From Litoditis marina (taxonomy: Eukaryota; Nematoda; Chromadorea; Rhabditida; Rhabditidae), in NCBI GenBank assembly GCA_964036275.1, contig OZ038436.1:12241904-12305903 (forward strand): a stretch of DNA of 64,000 bases, given 5' to 3'. A model generated the notes under the pieces. That model saw nothing but the letters and a program-made list of their open reading frames with translations. It was not told the origin of the DNA and did not search any database. The first letter of the stretch is position 1. Every line of letters begins with the position of its first letter. Below, in pieces: positions 1 to 12,684 of the stretch. The position numbers and the translations under genes were made by a program.

Positions 1-374
1 ACACGAAAACAGTTCATGTTTGTCTCATCTGCTATGTTCAAAGTCTGATATCTCTTGTTCCAAGAAGTTAATGCCTGTTTTGACTGTGCACAGACCAGGT
101 TTCAATTGCGATTCAAGTTCCTTAACGCATCCATTCTCGAGAAAAATATTAAAAGTGTCAACGGGGCAAGAATCTATTGCCTTTTTTGTTACTCAGTCTA
201 AAACTGGCAAATAGGTATAAAGGGTTTGGTCTGGAGAAAACGAATCCGTACTGTACTGCCTGCCCGTATTGAAGCGCCGTGGTTGTAGTTTGATTCTGTC
301 GTCTTTCCACAGTAATTCGAGAAATGTGCAGGTTGATCAAACTATAACTCAGGTAGTAGGGTTGTTAATCGAGT

Positions 375-556
375 TCAAAATTTGGAGTTTTCAAGTTTTG
401 GGAAACTTCGAGTTTTCGAGTTTGGCGAAAAATCGAGTTTTCGAGTTTTGGAAAATTTCGAGTTTTGAGAAATTTCGAGTTTCTCGACTCGAAAATTTTC
501 GAAGTTTTTTTGGGTCGAGTCGAGTTCCGAGTTCGACTTTAACAACCCTATCAGGT
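375..556. repeat. TTCGAG-rich element with inverted ends
   Basis: A block of repeated TTTCGAGTTTT units is bounded by AGGGTTGTTAA on the left and TTAACAACCCT on the right. Related blocks lie at 18610-18720, 27404-27525 and 56700-56750, two of them next to a similar GGTTGTT or AACAACTC end. It looks like a dispersed non-autonomous element. Confidence 0.6.
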
Positions 557-687
557 AGTGTACATAGTTGCGGGGAACGTTGAACATATTACAATTCAGA
601 AATTGTGCCATGATAATTGGTTATAGACGATTGCTTATATTCTCTCACGTTTACATGACAATTTAAATTTAAATTATAGTGTTCTAG

Positions 688-1246
688 ATTCCTATTCCGT
701 CGTCTCGGCCACGCTTACGAGTTGTATCCGCTGGTGTTTCTACTGGGATTCTGGGTGACGGTCTTCGGAATAGCAGCCGTTTGGTCGTTCGAGAAAATGG
801 AGATATGGCTCGACAAAAGTCGGTCTCGTTTTCTATGTTCGGAATTATTCACAACCACTGCCCGCTGAAAGTGAAGCGCATACTGTACACCACAGTTTCT
901 GCTGTGTATGATTTCCAACCGAGCACACGCTATATCGTACTGAAATACTGATCGAGAATGAGAAAATATTGGGGACAAAATAGTTGACAATACTGTACAT
1001 CTCCTTCACTGATGTACGTAGATTTCAAGGGAAATATCTTCAATGAATTATTCGTGTTTCTGATACAACTCATGAGAGACCAGGTTTTCGTGAAAGCTAA
1101 AATTCATTTTTCGAAATTCCCCGGACTATTTTTAGATTTTGGTGGTTATAGTTTTCATAGTGTTCGTTTCAGCTCAAGGAGTGCTACCTCCCGGAGATTG
1201 GGAGAGAGTTCGTTCCAATTACTGGAAGCAGCACACCCTCGCGTGA
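688..1246 (+). CDS. Small single-pass membrane protein, 3' exons only
   Basis: Two exons are visible: about 688-818 (after a TTCTAG acceptor) and 1173-1246 (after GTTTCAG, ending in TGA). They read in one frame if the donor is the GTCGGT at 819. Exon one encodes a basic stretch (RRLGHAYELYP), one hydrophobic membrane segment (LVFLLGFWVTVFGIAAVW) and a charged tail (SFEKMEIWLDK). Exon two encodes a polar end with PPGDWERVR and NYWKQHTLA. A short membrane span followed by an acidic/aromatic tail resembles small accessory subunits of the mitochondrial respiratory chain, perhaps NDUFA3-like, but this is a guess from layout. I could not place the start codon; the first exon may lie before or near the window edge. 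An alternative donor at 828 (GTTTTC) would also keep the frame. Confidence 0.55.
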
Positions 1247-1247
1247 G

Positions 1248-1304
1248 TTGAAGCGTTCATGCATTTACTAAACAAGTAGTTGAAGCGTTCATGCATTTAC
1301 TAAT
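1248..1304. repeat. Short tandem duplication after the small gene
   Basis: A unit of about 29 bp containing GTTGAAGCGTTCATGCATTT occurs twice in a row just after the stop codon of the small membrane-protein gene. It probably lies in the 3' untranslated region. Confidence 0.6.
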
Positions 1305-1782
1305 CCAGTACCACGTACAAAAGTAAAAAGTCGCAACCAAAATCAGAATTTTAATCACGTAATATGTAAACGTTTTAATATGCTTTCTATAGTTCCAACA
1401 GTTTCAGTTCGATTTTTTTTGTTCTAGAGTGCTCAATGAACCTAATGCATGTTTTTTCATAAATTTTATTCAGATAGCTGACAGCATTGAAATCTGATGT
1501 TGAAACCTGATTATACTCCAAAATTGCATCTGTTTGCCATCGATGTTTATCACAAAGTCTTATTAAAAAAGTACTAAGAATAATGAATGAATTTATTACG
1601 CAAGTGAAGCGTGTGATAAAAACTGAGACATAATTGGAAAAAGATAACTTCAAAGATGAGAAATCAAACTGTGGAGATAAAATTGCACACGTATGTCACG
1701 AATTGGGGACAATAATCACAGACTAGAGCAACAGTTAAATATAGTAGAAGTAACACAGTAGTATAATACAAACGTCAAATTG

Positions 1783-2220
1783 CTATGATATAAAACGTTT
1801 AAAACTAGCAACGGAAAATGGCAAACTCTTCTTTTTGGACAGTTTCAAATATTTCGATCCTGCTCGCACAGAGAAAAATTGTTGACGCAATTTTGATTTT
1901 GGTATGGGAAAACTCAGCTTTGAAGATGTTCCTCTAGTTTTCGATTGGGAAAAACTATAAAAGTCGGAGGAATTCAGCCTTATTTGACCGGTAACGATTT
2001 TATGAACCATGAGTAGATCGAAGTTATCTCTGCGACAGAGGAGAGATTTCAGTCCTAGGATTCTGTTACGTATTTCAGATGAGGGTACCCTACAATAAGT
2101 ATATCCACCTTTTCTCATAAACAACTTCCTAGTGAAGTCGTTTTGAACCGATTCAAGTGACTTGACAGAACCTCTATCCGAGTTGAATACGGTACAACCG
2201 CTCTCTACAAATGTTTGATG
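1783..2220 (-). pseudogene. C-terminal fragment of a CR1/jockey-type LINE reverse transcriptase
   Basis: On the minus strand an open frame starts without an ATG near 2220 and runs to a stop at 1783. It has the C-terminal layout of CR1/jockey-type LINE polymerases: an ESVQNDFTRKLF segment, then RNRILGLKSLLCRRDNFDLL, a VHKIVTGQI segment, and a final FFSVRAG...SFKRFI block. The catalytic FADD-type palm motif and the endonuclease are absent, so it is a 5'-truncated copy, as LINEs often are. The family class comes from the motif layout; I did not assign a named element. Confidence 0.75.
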
Positions 2221-3239
2221 TAATGTATTTCAGTTATGACCCCGAGGGCATAACCCACCAGCGTCTGGATATAATGGAGACACTGGAAGACGAGATGCTG
2301 GAAGCGGCCAAAAAGAGAGGAACTCGCTGAAAACGTCGAGGATATACTTGTAGTTGACCTTTTTAGTCACGTGAAGTATGAAAAACACGCAAGAAAAATA
2401 GTATGTGCAATCGTACATTTTTCACTTCTCGATTTTTCTACGTTTCACGCTTTTCAGATGTTTCCCCGTTTTAATGTTGAGGCAGCCCAAGAAGAGGGGA
2501 ATCTTAGCACACATGAAAAATGTACTTGTAGTTAACCTTTTAGTCAAGTGAAATATGAAAAAACGTACGTGTGTTGATCCATTACTTACCTATTGTCACA
2601 TTTCACGTGACTACCATTAATCTGATTCTCTCGGTAATTTAAGCTCATCTTGTTATCTATCCGTGAAAACATGATTTGTATATACCGTATATTTAATATT
2701 CCCCATTTCTCTTTCCAACGTCGCGTAATAAGATTGTGAATTTTGTCCCAGTTTTGTAAATACGAATGTACAAAATAAACATGATCACGTAGTGTTAAAG
2801 GTATGAAAAACAACATGGTAGTGAAAATTGTAGTTTGTACACAGCGTTGAATGCAAGTATACAGTATACCATCGTCCTTTTTGGGTCAGCCTCATTCACT
2901 GATTAAGGATTTGAGGAAAACCGAGTGAGTTGTAGTTTGATTGTACATCACAGAGAGTGTGAAACACAACTGAGAAAAACAGAAATCAAACAACAAACAC
3001 AGCAGATGGGCGCAACGTTTCAGGATGCCCTTTTCTCGAGGATCCCTATACACGGCGTTCTCAACGACAGCTTTAATGAATAAGGAACTCGCGTCCTTGA
3101 TTTTAGACGACCCGCAAATGACTCGCCATTCCAAATTGCAGTGGGATACAGTGTCCCGCCGCGAAAACTTTGTGGACGGAGCCCAATACAAGTTCAATCG
3201 CAAAAATTACTGTAGGCGAGGACGCCGTGTATAGGAAGA

Positions 3240-4050
3240 GTTGGAAAAACGGAGCGCAGCGGAAAGTGCGATACACAGATGTTCGAGTTGTAGATTGATC
3301 CGCAAACATAGGATAGGTTCCGAATTACAACTGAAATATGTCGATATAAAACTACAAATACAGCGATTCGGAGAAAGATGTATCGACGGCCGCTCTCCAT
3401 AGGCGAACCCCCTACTTTTACAAATATCCCCTCATGATTCGTGGATATGATTTTCAAATATGTTTCTCCAATGAACAGACACATTTCTGACACAGTATTG
3501 TGTCAGACAGGACATGCCCGTGGGCTAAGTTTACCAGTTTACTCAATACAAATTGTTAGACGATTCATCGGGGATATTTTGCTCCAATATAATCAGAATC
3601 GGCTAAATTTCTGGAATTAAGTTGATGACAATCTACTTGATTGAATCTACAACTATCTAGCAATTCTGACACAGTATTGTGTCAGACAGGACATGCCCGT
3701 GGGCTAAGTTTACCAGTTTACTCAATACAAATTGTTAGACGATTCATCGGGAATATTTTGCTCCAATATTATCAGGATCGGCTCAATTTCTGGAATTAAG
3801 TTGATAACAATCTACTCAATTGAATCTACAGTTATCTAGCAGTTCTGACACAGTATTGTGTCAGACAGGACGATATTTGTGAAAAGTAGAGGGTTCGCCA
3901 GGTGGAGAGCGGGTGATACATATCTCTACGAATCGCAGTATCTGTAGTTTGACATCGTCATATTTCAATTGTAATTCGGAACCTGTCCTATGTCTGCGGA
4001 TCAGACTACAATTGGGACATCTGTGTATCTTTTTTGCAAAATGAATTTTT
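3240..4050. repeat. Large inverted repeat flanking a tandem array
   Basis: The left arm (about 3240-3428) and right arm (about 3870-4050) are imperfect reverse complements over roughly 180 bp. They share, for example, GGTTCCGAATTACAA and CGCTCTCC...GGCGAACCC. The space between is a tandem array, listed separately. The whole looks like a foldback-type element whose loop has been amplified. Confidence 0.75.
3485..3871. repeat. 179-bp tandem repeat (about 2.2 copies)
   Basis: Units start at 3485, 3664 and 3843 with the motif TTCTGACACAGTATTGTGTC, itself a short palindrome (GACACA...TGTGTC). The two full units differ at a few positions only. The array fills the loop of the larger inverted repeat. 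Confidence 0.85.
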
Positions 4051-4379
4051 GACAACGTTGCGAACCAAACTACATTTCAGATTCGCTTACCGATATATCA
4101 AAGAGCAGCGCATGTTTTTGATCTCAAACCAGAATCGATGCCGACCCAAACGCTTATTAGCAGGCCCAGAGGTGGAGGGGTGATAAGTGTAACTGGCCTG
4201 GCGGTAACCTCTTGCCTTGATTACTCTTACAAGTTCAGGCAAGGCGGCATGTTTCAAGTGGGCTAATTGTGATTGGCCCCGCCCATAAATGATTATGGCA
4301 CACTTTTCGGGTTGAATATGATCATTCAATCGTATTCAGAATGCGAAGCTGAGCTCACACACACTGTATATACTGTGTT

Positions 4380-4695
4380 TCAATTTTTTTTCATTTCTAC
4401 ACCCCTTTTGTCTAATTTTCTTTGTCTTTCTATCATCTTCCTATCTATGGTTCTTTCTCTACTTTTTCTTTTTCTCTTGCTCTGTCTCTTTCTTCCTCTC
4501 TTTCGTAATCTCTATATCTTTCTATCTCTTGTCTCTATCTTTTCTCTAGTATACATCTCTCTCTCTCTTCTTTTCTGTCCTTATTACCCTCTGTATCTCT
4601 CTTACTACTTTTCATTTTCTACCTCACTCTGTCTATCAATTTCTTTGCCTTTTTCTTTCTCTCTGAATTATCCTGTCTCTCTTTGGTCTCATTTA
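4380..4695. repeat. Polypyrimidine (CT-rich) tract
   Basis: About 315 bp of CTTTCT/TCTCTC-type sequence. A 141-codon open frame crosses it (4273-4698) but encodes only Leu, Ser and Phe-rich low complexity, so I do not call a gene. Confidence 0.8.
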
Positions 4696-4699
4696 TAAT

Positions 4700-6288
4700 T
4701 CCAAGTTCCATATTCAGGTAGACATAAAGGCATAAAGCAGAACAAGCTAGTGTTACTCTTTACCGTACTTTCTCATTTGTAGTTGTGGCTTTCATGGTGG
4801 TCCTTACACTTTAACATCTTTTTGTCACCTTAATATTGTTAATTATCCCGTCGGTACCCCCTTTGAGATGACAGTTTTGGCCGCAGTTCTCGAGGTGTGA
4901 ACCGTGTATCGACACCGCCCTGATCAGTCATTAGCTTGCTTCAGGCCAATCAGACACACGAATCATACCGCTATCGGAGAAACTCATCTAGAGTTCACTG
5001 CTACCGAAACAAGCCTACAGTATATATCTCTATCCCGTTGCTTATTGGTCGAGATTCGTAGGACATTTATAACTATCATTGGGTATCTCTGTCAATTGCA
5101 CCTTTCTCAACCTAGTTTCGTTAGTTTCATGATTTCGTGTTGTTTTTTCTATAGTTTCTCCAGTTCTCGCGCAGCTTGCTTAGAATCCAATGGCAACAAT
5201 TTACAAGATAAACGTATCGCGTGTACTACTATTCAACCGACTTATTCTGTCCCTTTTCCCCGGAAGTACCCCGCATTTAGCAGTAGCGCATACTTTGTGA
5301 AGTGCACTTTTCTCAATCTTACTTTATTAGTTTAATGTTGTTCCACTTCTTTCTATAGTTTTTTTCCTACTACTATTCAACCAACTTCTTTCGCACCATT
5401 TCCCCGGAAATCTCCCGCAGTTCGGCCATCTGTGAAGTCATATTGTGCACCAATCCACCCATATCTCTGGCCAAGTTCTGTGTTAATCCTCAAGGTGTCG
5501 GTCGGGGGAGGTAATTGGTAGTAACCTGATTGACGGGGATTTGTCGATAAATGGTTGCAAAGGGCTGCCGCCGGGCGCGCGACCCCCTATCATGAACCAT
5601 AGATAACCTCCGCGCACTCCATCATTAGCTCATCACTTTCGCGCCTTGGCTGCTTTGGCGCGGCGCGCGCGCCAAAGATAAGCCGCACACGTCTCTATCA
5701 CTCTCCATTGCAACTGGCCAAGAATATAGAGAAAATTAAGATTTCTCTTTTTGCCACCGTACATTAGATGTTAGATTTTGAAATTATCATGTTTTACCAA
5801 ATTATCATCTTTTATAATCTGAAAAGGGTAAAATCTCACCTTGTGCAAAATCTCCCCTCTCCTTTAAATTTGTATTTTTTCAACAAATCATTCCACGTTC
5901 GCCATCTAGTGTTTCACAGTATGAAAAATCTATGAAAACTGTATTACACTCTTATTTAGTTCTTCGATGTTCCATTACCTATTTTATTTGAAAGTTTTAT
6001 CCACTATTACAATTATTATTAACTGAGCTATCTGTCCAGGAAAAACATTTTCATGTTCTTGAACGTGTTATTTCTGTAATCCTCTTCTTACAAATCTGTT
6101 TCCAACTTGTTTCCAATTAATCTGTTTTCTCCATTTCTGAATCTCGGTCACCACCTACATAGCTGCCAGATTTGCCCCTTTTTCCTCCCCCTGTTAATTG
6201 CCACCCCCTAGATACCCCCTAGATACCGTATACCTTCAGGTGGGCGTGGTCTACCGCAGCCAGTCAGAAATCACTTCATCTCAACGCA
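4700..6288. promoter_or_regulatory. Upstream region of the Pax gene
   Basis: No gene seen. It holds an imperfect direct duplication (about 5090-5290 and 5300-5425, sharing CTACTACTATTCAACC and a TTTCCCCGGAA segment). A GC-rich island at 5560-5700 has GATA-type sites (AGATAA at 5600, AAGATAAG at 5674) and a GC-rich palindrome at 5654-5676. Regulatory function is inferred only from position. Confidence 0.4.
5654..5676. promoter_or_regulatory. GC palindrome with two converging E2F-like sites
   Basis: The palindrome opens with TTTGGCGC and closes with GCGCCAAA, both matching the E2F/DP consensus, about 0.6 kb upstream of the Pax start codon. It sits in the only clearly GC-rich block of this flank. 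Confidence 0.4.
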
Positions 6289-9200
6289 ATGACTAACGCA
6301 GCTGAAACTGTCACCTTCAACCATATTCTCGGACAGGTAACATTTTAAATACATTATTCACTTTATGAACATTATTCACTTTATGAACATTATTTTTATA
6401 TTGTATGCATGTTTCAATATGCTAGTCTTAGGCTTAAATGAAGAGGTAGCAAAAACATTTTAAAACTTGAGTTCACTAGTTTGACATTGAATTTGATTTC
6501 AGTGCATAGGCTGATGAATAATCATTCAAATTTTTATTAGCTTTCACAGTCAACCCTTCGATACACGTACCCAAGTATAAATCCACGTAACCAAAAGCTA
6601 GATAGGTGTATTAATGAATAAGTAGCAGGACGTTATCAACTTTTCTCCAGCTAGAAAATGCTTCACATGAAAAGTAACCTTCCGAACTTTTTCTCATATT
6701 TTATTTTGCAGGGTAGAGTCAACCAGTTGGGTGGAATTTTCATCAACGGAAGACCTCTTCCCCAGCATATTCGCATCAAAATCATCGAAATGGCCAACAG
6801 CGGAGTGAAGTGAGTTGGAACAGTTTACCGCTCATTTGGTCTAGGTTTCATAATTTCACCTGCTCGTATACCGTACTCTGCTATACTGAATTCTGAATTG
6901 GGGGCCCTATCAAATGCTTGCAAGTATCATATAATAATTTTCCTCATAAAAAAACGCATCGATTCACACTCGTGAATAGATCAATGATCTCAAACTACAG
7001 AGTACAAATCGCTTCAACATCTTTTCTTGCAGGCCGTGTCAGATCAGCAGACAGCTCCGAGTTTCCCACGGGGCCGTCTCCAAAATACTCAATCGTTTCC
7101 AGGAAACTGGATCAATTTCACCCGGACAGGTAAACAGTTTTTGATGGCCTAACTAATTGAGAAATAAGTCATAGAGGGGATAGAGGGAAGGGTTGTAGTT
7201 TGAACTGCATACAGCAGATGATATTATGTTTTGTTCTCTCCTGTGTGACTCCTATACCCAATACCCCTTTATCACGTAGTTCTAGTGTTAAAATAAAAAA
7301 AAAAACGACCTACCATCCTGTTTTTCTCAAGTTTTGGAACCAAAAAGGAACTACCGTACTTATTTGAGACGACATTTTTGAATTTGGCGCCTGTTAGAGG
7401 CGCGTGAAACGGCAAAGGACCCAGATTGAGCGTGAAACAAAGAGTTGCCGGCTTCCCGGGGCGCCCATCCATCCTCAATTACCAGCTGGTTGGAGGGGGT
7501 ACGGTAGAGGCAGATTGCGTCTGGAGCACAATTGCGTCCACCTTTAACAGTCTGCACCTGGCACCTTTTGGACATGGGGACTTGTAGTTTTGAAGGGTGA
7601 ACTATATACAATCATTGGAATGTGAAAATGACGCGATCTTTCAGAGGAACCAGGTTCAAAGTAAATGTATTTCAGTTTCACGTGACTATTACGTCTTTCA
7701 CGTTTCACGTGATTGTATTACTAGTATGAACTTGACGAGTTTCTCTTCAGATCGGTGGCAACCCGCGGCAGAGAATCTCGGTCCAATCGATCGATAAACA
7801 GCTTCTAATGTGTTTCGAGGAGAATCCGAGTATTTGTGCCGCCGACCTGAGACAAGCCATGATAGATCAAGGTAACCTCTTCTTCTATTTCGTCTATGAT
7901 AGTAACGTGAAAAGTTGCCGAAATCAGATATGCCCTTTTCCCGATGCAAATTCGTCAACTTTTCATTTTTACGGCTAGTTAGCTTTATTTGCCGGAGTCA
8001 CGATCTTACCCTAACACGTGGTTGTGTAGTTCGAGACTTCTCTCTGTCTGCCATGTTTCCGTCCACTTTCACTTCCAATCAGGGGACAGATTGATCCGAG
8101 CTGTCACCTTGATTGCGCGTGTCGCGCACCCTCCAAGTTGCACAACGACGGCGTACAATGCGCAACCTATGGGTTGTTTCGAGGGTTAACTGAGATTGGC
8201 GTTATTTATGGCGAAGATCATTATCGAGTGGGTCCTTTCTGGAAATTAGGGCTCAGACAACTCAAAGTGGATTCTAGGGGCTGTGCCAAAAACCGCCTAA
8301 CTGGACACATATGATTTTGAAGTGACTCACTACCAGGGACCGTAAAACGTGAATGACCGCCAGAAAGTGCTGTTTCAAGATTTTTACACGTTTTCACGTA
8401 CTTAGTTATTTGCAGGAGTTTGTTCACGTGCCACCGCCCCCACCGTTGCCTCCATCAATCGATACGTGAGATCACGTGGGTGGTCCCGTGAGAAGAGACA
8501 GGAGAAGAAGAGACTCAGTCACAGCATTGACAGCATCCTCGGAATATCTATTGGTTAGTACTGTAACGACGTCAGCATACTGTAACTGCCATAACTAACT
8601 GTGATCTCTCCAACATACTATAACTACAACCACCCTACTGTAACTGTGACTACTACAGAGAAACTAGGAAATATGAATATGTGTAAGAGCTGGAAAACCA
8701 CACAATTCATACTGAAATAGCGTTTTTAATTCGAATCATATAATTCATTGGACAAGTTTCGATCACAGCAATAGCAACGTTTTTTGAATGGCTAACACCC
8801 GAGTTGGCTTTCCTGTCCTTACTGTAAAACTCGCCGCCTTTCATGTGGAACATGTTGTTCCGCCAAAGAAGTTTCACACGTTTCGCGCAGTCTGATTACT
8901 TTGCCACTTTTTGCGTGTTCCTCATTTCACACCGAGTGTTGCGACCTCGCCTACAGTACACCTGACAGCATTCCGCGCATATATTCCCAGTCACTTTTGT
9001 AGCTATACTTCCCAAGGCGAGAGAGCGTGCAAGTCAGAGAGACTCAGACGGTCTGAGTCTCATCGACCTCCATGCTTTTGTCGGCGCAAAAACTTTGGGT
9101 GGTCTTTTCGTGCGTTGTAAGGGGTCTCGCCACGCGAGGGAGTACGGTAGTGTGTCTCGGCAAATGTTGTCTTTTACGATGCGATTAAGATGCGCGCAGG

Positions 9201-11313
9201 GGAATGAAATGGTGTGAAAATAGTGTGGCCAAACGGGTCCGGCTAATGATTAGGACTGAGGGGGTAGCAATCATTTCAATCAAACACACTTTTATGGCCA
9301 TTCAGTCACTGTCAACACACATTTCCGCGGCGAACAGGGGCACAACTTGTGCGTCCTTGAAAAAGTTACAGAACACGTGAAGAATCGCGCTCTTTTCTCG
9401 AAATTTACACGTTTTTAATACGTGGTAATTTAACTAGGAAAGATTATCAAGAACTTCGATATTTATCAAACTTGAGGCTCCTTTCAATGTAAGTAACAGT
9501 AAATCGTTTTATAAATTTCTGAATAACAATAACAACATTCTAAACAATAGTTCAAGTTGGTTTTCATATTACTTTTGTCGTGATTAATGGGGAGTGTAGA
9601 AAAGTGTGATAGTATCATTTGCGGGTAGTATCGGTAATCTATGCTATTAGTTGTACAATTAATTGACTCTCGAGTCGTAAATCTCGCCACCTTCCCAGTT
9701 CAGATGCTATCTGCATTGATATATTTCACACTTACGACTCACTCTTCAACCGGGGAAGAAATGTAGTGGTTTTAGCACTGACTATTTGTTGGATTTATAT
9801 CTAAGAGAGAAGGGGAACATATAGAGAAAAAGTAACAACATGTTTGATTCGAAGCAGAAAAATATCAAAATCGAGGTTGTGTTCAAACCAAATTGAACAC
9901 ATACTTACACTCTAATTAAAATATTTAGAATATCTATTCAACTTACACTCTATTTAGAATACTCAGAATATATATTTAACTTACACTCTATTTAGAATAT
10001 CTATTCAACGCATTCATGTATTTTTACACATAGTATCACATGGTGTTCTCTCAGCTTCCACTCTATACTAGTAACCTTTTTGTTAACGATTGTGTGGAAA
10101 TGGACGCGTGCCATTGGTCAGGTCACTTGAGTTGTCTTCTTCTAATCTCCTTAAAGGGATATCGGCGTCTATTGGACCCCCACTTGCTATAATGGGATTA
10201 GACCACTTGCGCAACTTGTAACGGAACTAAGGACAATACAGTACTACAATAGATACTGTAATCCCCTTGAAAACTTGTATAGAGTATTCATGATAACTTT
10301 CCTAGACACTTTCACTTTAACTGTTTTGTTTTGTTATGACAGAATATCCAGTAGAAAAAAGGTGGTTTCAGCTAAGTTTTCGTGGAGAAACTATACAAGT
10401 AACAATCACATCTCATGTTCGTTGTTTTCAGATGACAACAAGTCTTCGTCATCCGACGACGATTCGTCATCTCCAGAATCCCGCCGGAATAGGACGTCGT
10501 TTTCGGCGAGTCAGCTGGACATTCTGGAGAATTGTTTCAAGGCGAACACCTACCCAGACGGGGCTGAACGGGAGATGATCTCACGTCAGACTGGACTCAG
10601 CGAGGAGAAAATCATGGTCAGCCATTAGTTAATATGAATCTCAAAAACGGTAAAATAGGTACATACTAAGGTTGTGCTCAGATCTGCTCATTCAAAAAAT
10701 TCGGACCTTTATGATATACCTTCAATGTTGGAGATGTAGATAATATTGCGAAATTCTTCTTAGTATTTTGCTGTAACTAAGTAAAGTGTAAATAAAATCA
10801 TGAATAGTCTTCTATTGATGAGGTTTGCAATTTTCTAAATCTTCTTCTTTCCAGACTTGGTTCTCTAACCGCCGGGCCCGCTGTCGCAAGCATCTTCCCG
10901 TCTACCCAATGCTCAACGGAGTATCGCAATCGGTTAGTTTTCTAGGTTTCATCAACCTAGACTCATATAGAAAATCTTTTCTCGAGATACCTACTTTATT
11001 CAGGGACTGAAAATTAGATGGCTTACAAATACTAATTTTCATTTCTCTTAGAGGACACAAAAAAGGAGTTGACACACCAAACTTGCATATTTCTAATTTG
11101 AGCGCTTACAGTATCCTTTGTTTGATCTACGAACATTGAAGCAGTTTAAAATTGAGGCAAAATATGTCCTTCTGTATTACCTATTTTTTGTACCTATTCA
11201 ATGTATTTTCATTACTCTATTTCCAGCCGACCCTGTTCTCGGTTCCGAATGCGATGCCAATGATGCTCCCTAACATGCCTCTCTTCTTCTCCTCATTCGT
11301 CAATTCTCACTAA
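6289..11313 (+). CDS. pax-3: Pax3/7-type transcription factor (paired domain + octapeptide + homeodomain)
   Basis: Exons 6289-6336, 6712-6809, 7033-7129, 7751-7871, 8416-8553, 10432-10616, 10855-10932 and 11227-11313 join in frame to 283 residues. Residues 17-144 are a paired domain (GRVNQLGG start, [10 protein letters not shown] in the first helix-turn-helix). Residues 157-164 (HSIDSILG) are an octapeptide, the Groucho-type repression motif. Residues 184-243 are a homeodomain with WFSNRRAR; Ser50 (residue 233) is typical of Pax homeodomains. Having all three parts points to the Pax3/7 class, hence nematode pax-3 rather than vab-3 (Pax6) or egl-38/pax-2. The family acts in the nucleus as DNA-binding developmental regulators. 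Only 40 residues follow the homeodomain, a short tail for this class. I chose the ATG at 6289 because it opens a 16-codon exon leading straight into the paired domain. The symbol is less certain than the family. Confidence 0.92.
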
Positions 11314-11637
11314 TTTCTATGAAACGTAACTTTGAAAGTTTTCAAATCTTACCATTATGTTCATATCCCACAATTGTTTTTTGCTATCAGATTTATCTTT
11401 CCTTCTATTGTTAATTGCTAAGTGTAGTAATTTTCTTTTTTAATTCTGTTTAATTCCAACTTATGCGCTCATATTCATATTTCAACCACGAGTCTTCGCT
11501 AACTTTCGTTCACTTTGAAATCTCACAGGTCTAATACTTTTTCATCTACTGGTATTATATGTGTAGGTTGTGCCTTTTATACTTGTTAAGGGTTAAGCGT
11601 TTAGGTTTGTCTCGTTTTATATAAATTTCTATTAACT

Positions 11638-11643
11638 AATAAA
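11638..11643 (+). terminator. Candidate poly(A) signal of the Pax gene
   Basis: AATAAA about 325 bp after the Pax stop codon, with no closer canonical signal noticed. Confidence 0.45.
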
Positions 11644-12684
11644 AGTTAAATAATTACGTTTTCGTATTTCGTGTACCAAAATAACGTGAAAGAACAAGAG
11701 ATAACTACTCCAGAAAACTGTTTCCGTGCTCCTTTAATGAAGTTTATACAAATGTTACAAAAAGAGTTACACCTGAAAAGGCTGGTATGGTTCTTGCAAA
11801 ACTGCGAATATTTGCGCGGACCAAGATTAGACTCAGAAACCCGCTATTTTAAAAACAACCGTTACACACGGTCTTTTGGTTCAAATCTGCTGTAATTTGA
11901 TTCTGGTGCCTTTCAACTAAATTCTGAACAGTACTATGTGTTTGTACAGACTATAGTACAACTGTGATCCGATCTGTTCCTACACGAGTTTACGAACTAT
12001 AGGCTTCGCTATTTTCAAAGCAGCCGATACGGTGTATCGTTCCGTATCTGGCTGAATTTGTAGTTTGATTTTGTTCCAAAGTACAACCCTGACACCATTC
12101 CCTATACGAGTATACTGCTATCCCCCCAGCAGGTGACGAATGGTAGGCACGGCCTTGGCAGTCTTATCTACCCTAATGTCACACATCTTTATTGCCCAAA
12201 AACGGAAGGAAGGTGTCGGGGCAAAAAAGATACTCATTAAATTACTTTTTCAACACACAATGAAACCATTAGGAGCGCAGAATGCGCGAATTATAGCAGA
12301 ACTGGCAAAAAGACAAGATCAGCTCACCTCGGGTAGTTATTCCTGAGGTCGTGTTTAGTGGGTATTACGGACACTACCCCTTACTCTGAATATTCCTCAG
12401 AACAAAAAGTAGTGTATTTTAGAAGAGATGCCGACGCGAAGTTTTCCCTGGAATATTCCTGCCCTGGGCCTCAGAGAGAGAGAGAATTTGCAGGATGACA
12501 TCTGGCAGAGAAAACGCTCAAATCTCTTTTAGAGCTCGGAAAATGCTATTTCAATGAAAATTGTTCCAATTACACTATATATCTGGCTCACATTCGAAAC
12601 TTGAACTTGTTTCTGTGGACCTCGTTATCTGACCTCGTATAAAACTCCACGGAAACCGTACCATGTCGGAGATTTGAGTCCAGG

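Larger units (their letters stand above)
1247..3230. other. Intergenic stretch, no gene seen
   Basis: Apart from the LINE fragment at 1783-2220, this holds AT-rich DNA and two diverged copies of a TACTTGTAGTTGACC-like sequence near 2345 and 2525. The block around 3100-3230 matches, in inverted orientation, sequence around 27763-27860, so it is part of a dispersed repeat. Confidence 0.5.

Noticed and set aside
4273..4698. 141-codon open frame
   Set aside because: Product is Leu/Ser/Phe low complexity from a CT-rich tract; no domain, no splice support.
4904..5335. 143-codon open frame upstream of pax
   Set aside because: Overlaps an imperfect direct duplication, has no domain I know and no conserved composition; likely chance.
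10275..10628. Open frame with upstream ATG before the homeodomain exon
   Set aside because: The N-terminal part is intron; phase from exon 5 and the TTTTCAG at 10425-10431 define the true exon start at 10432.
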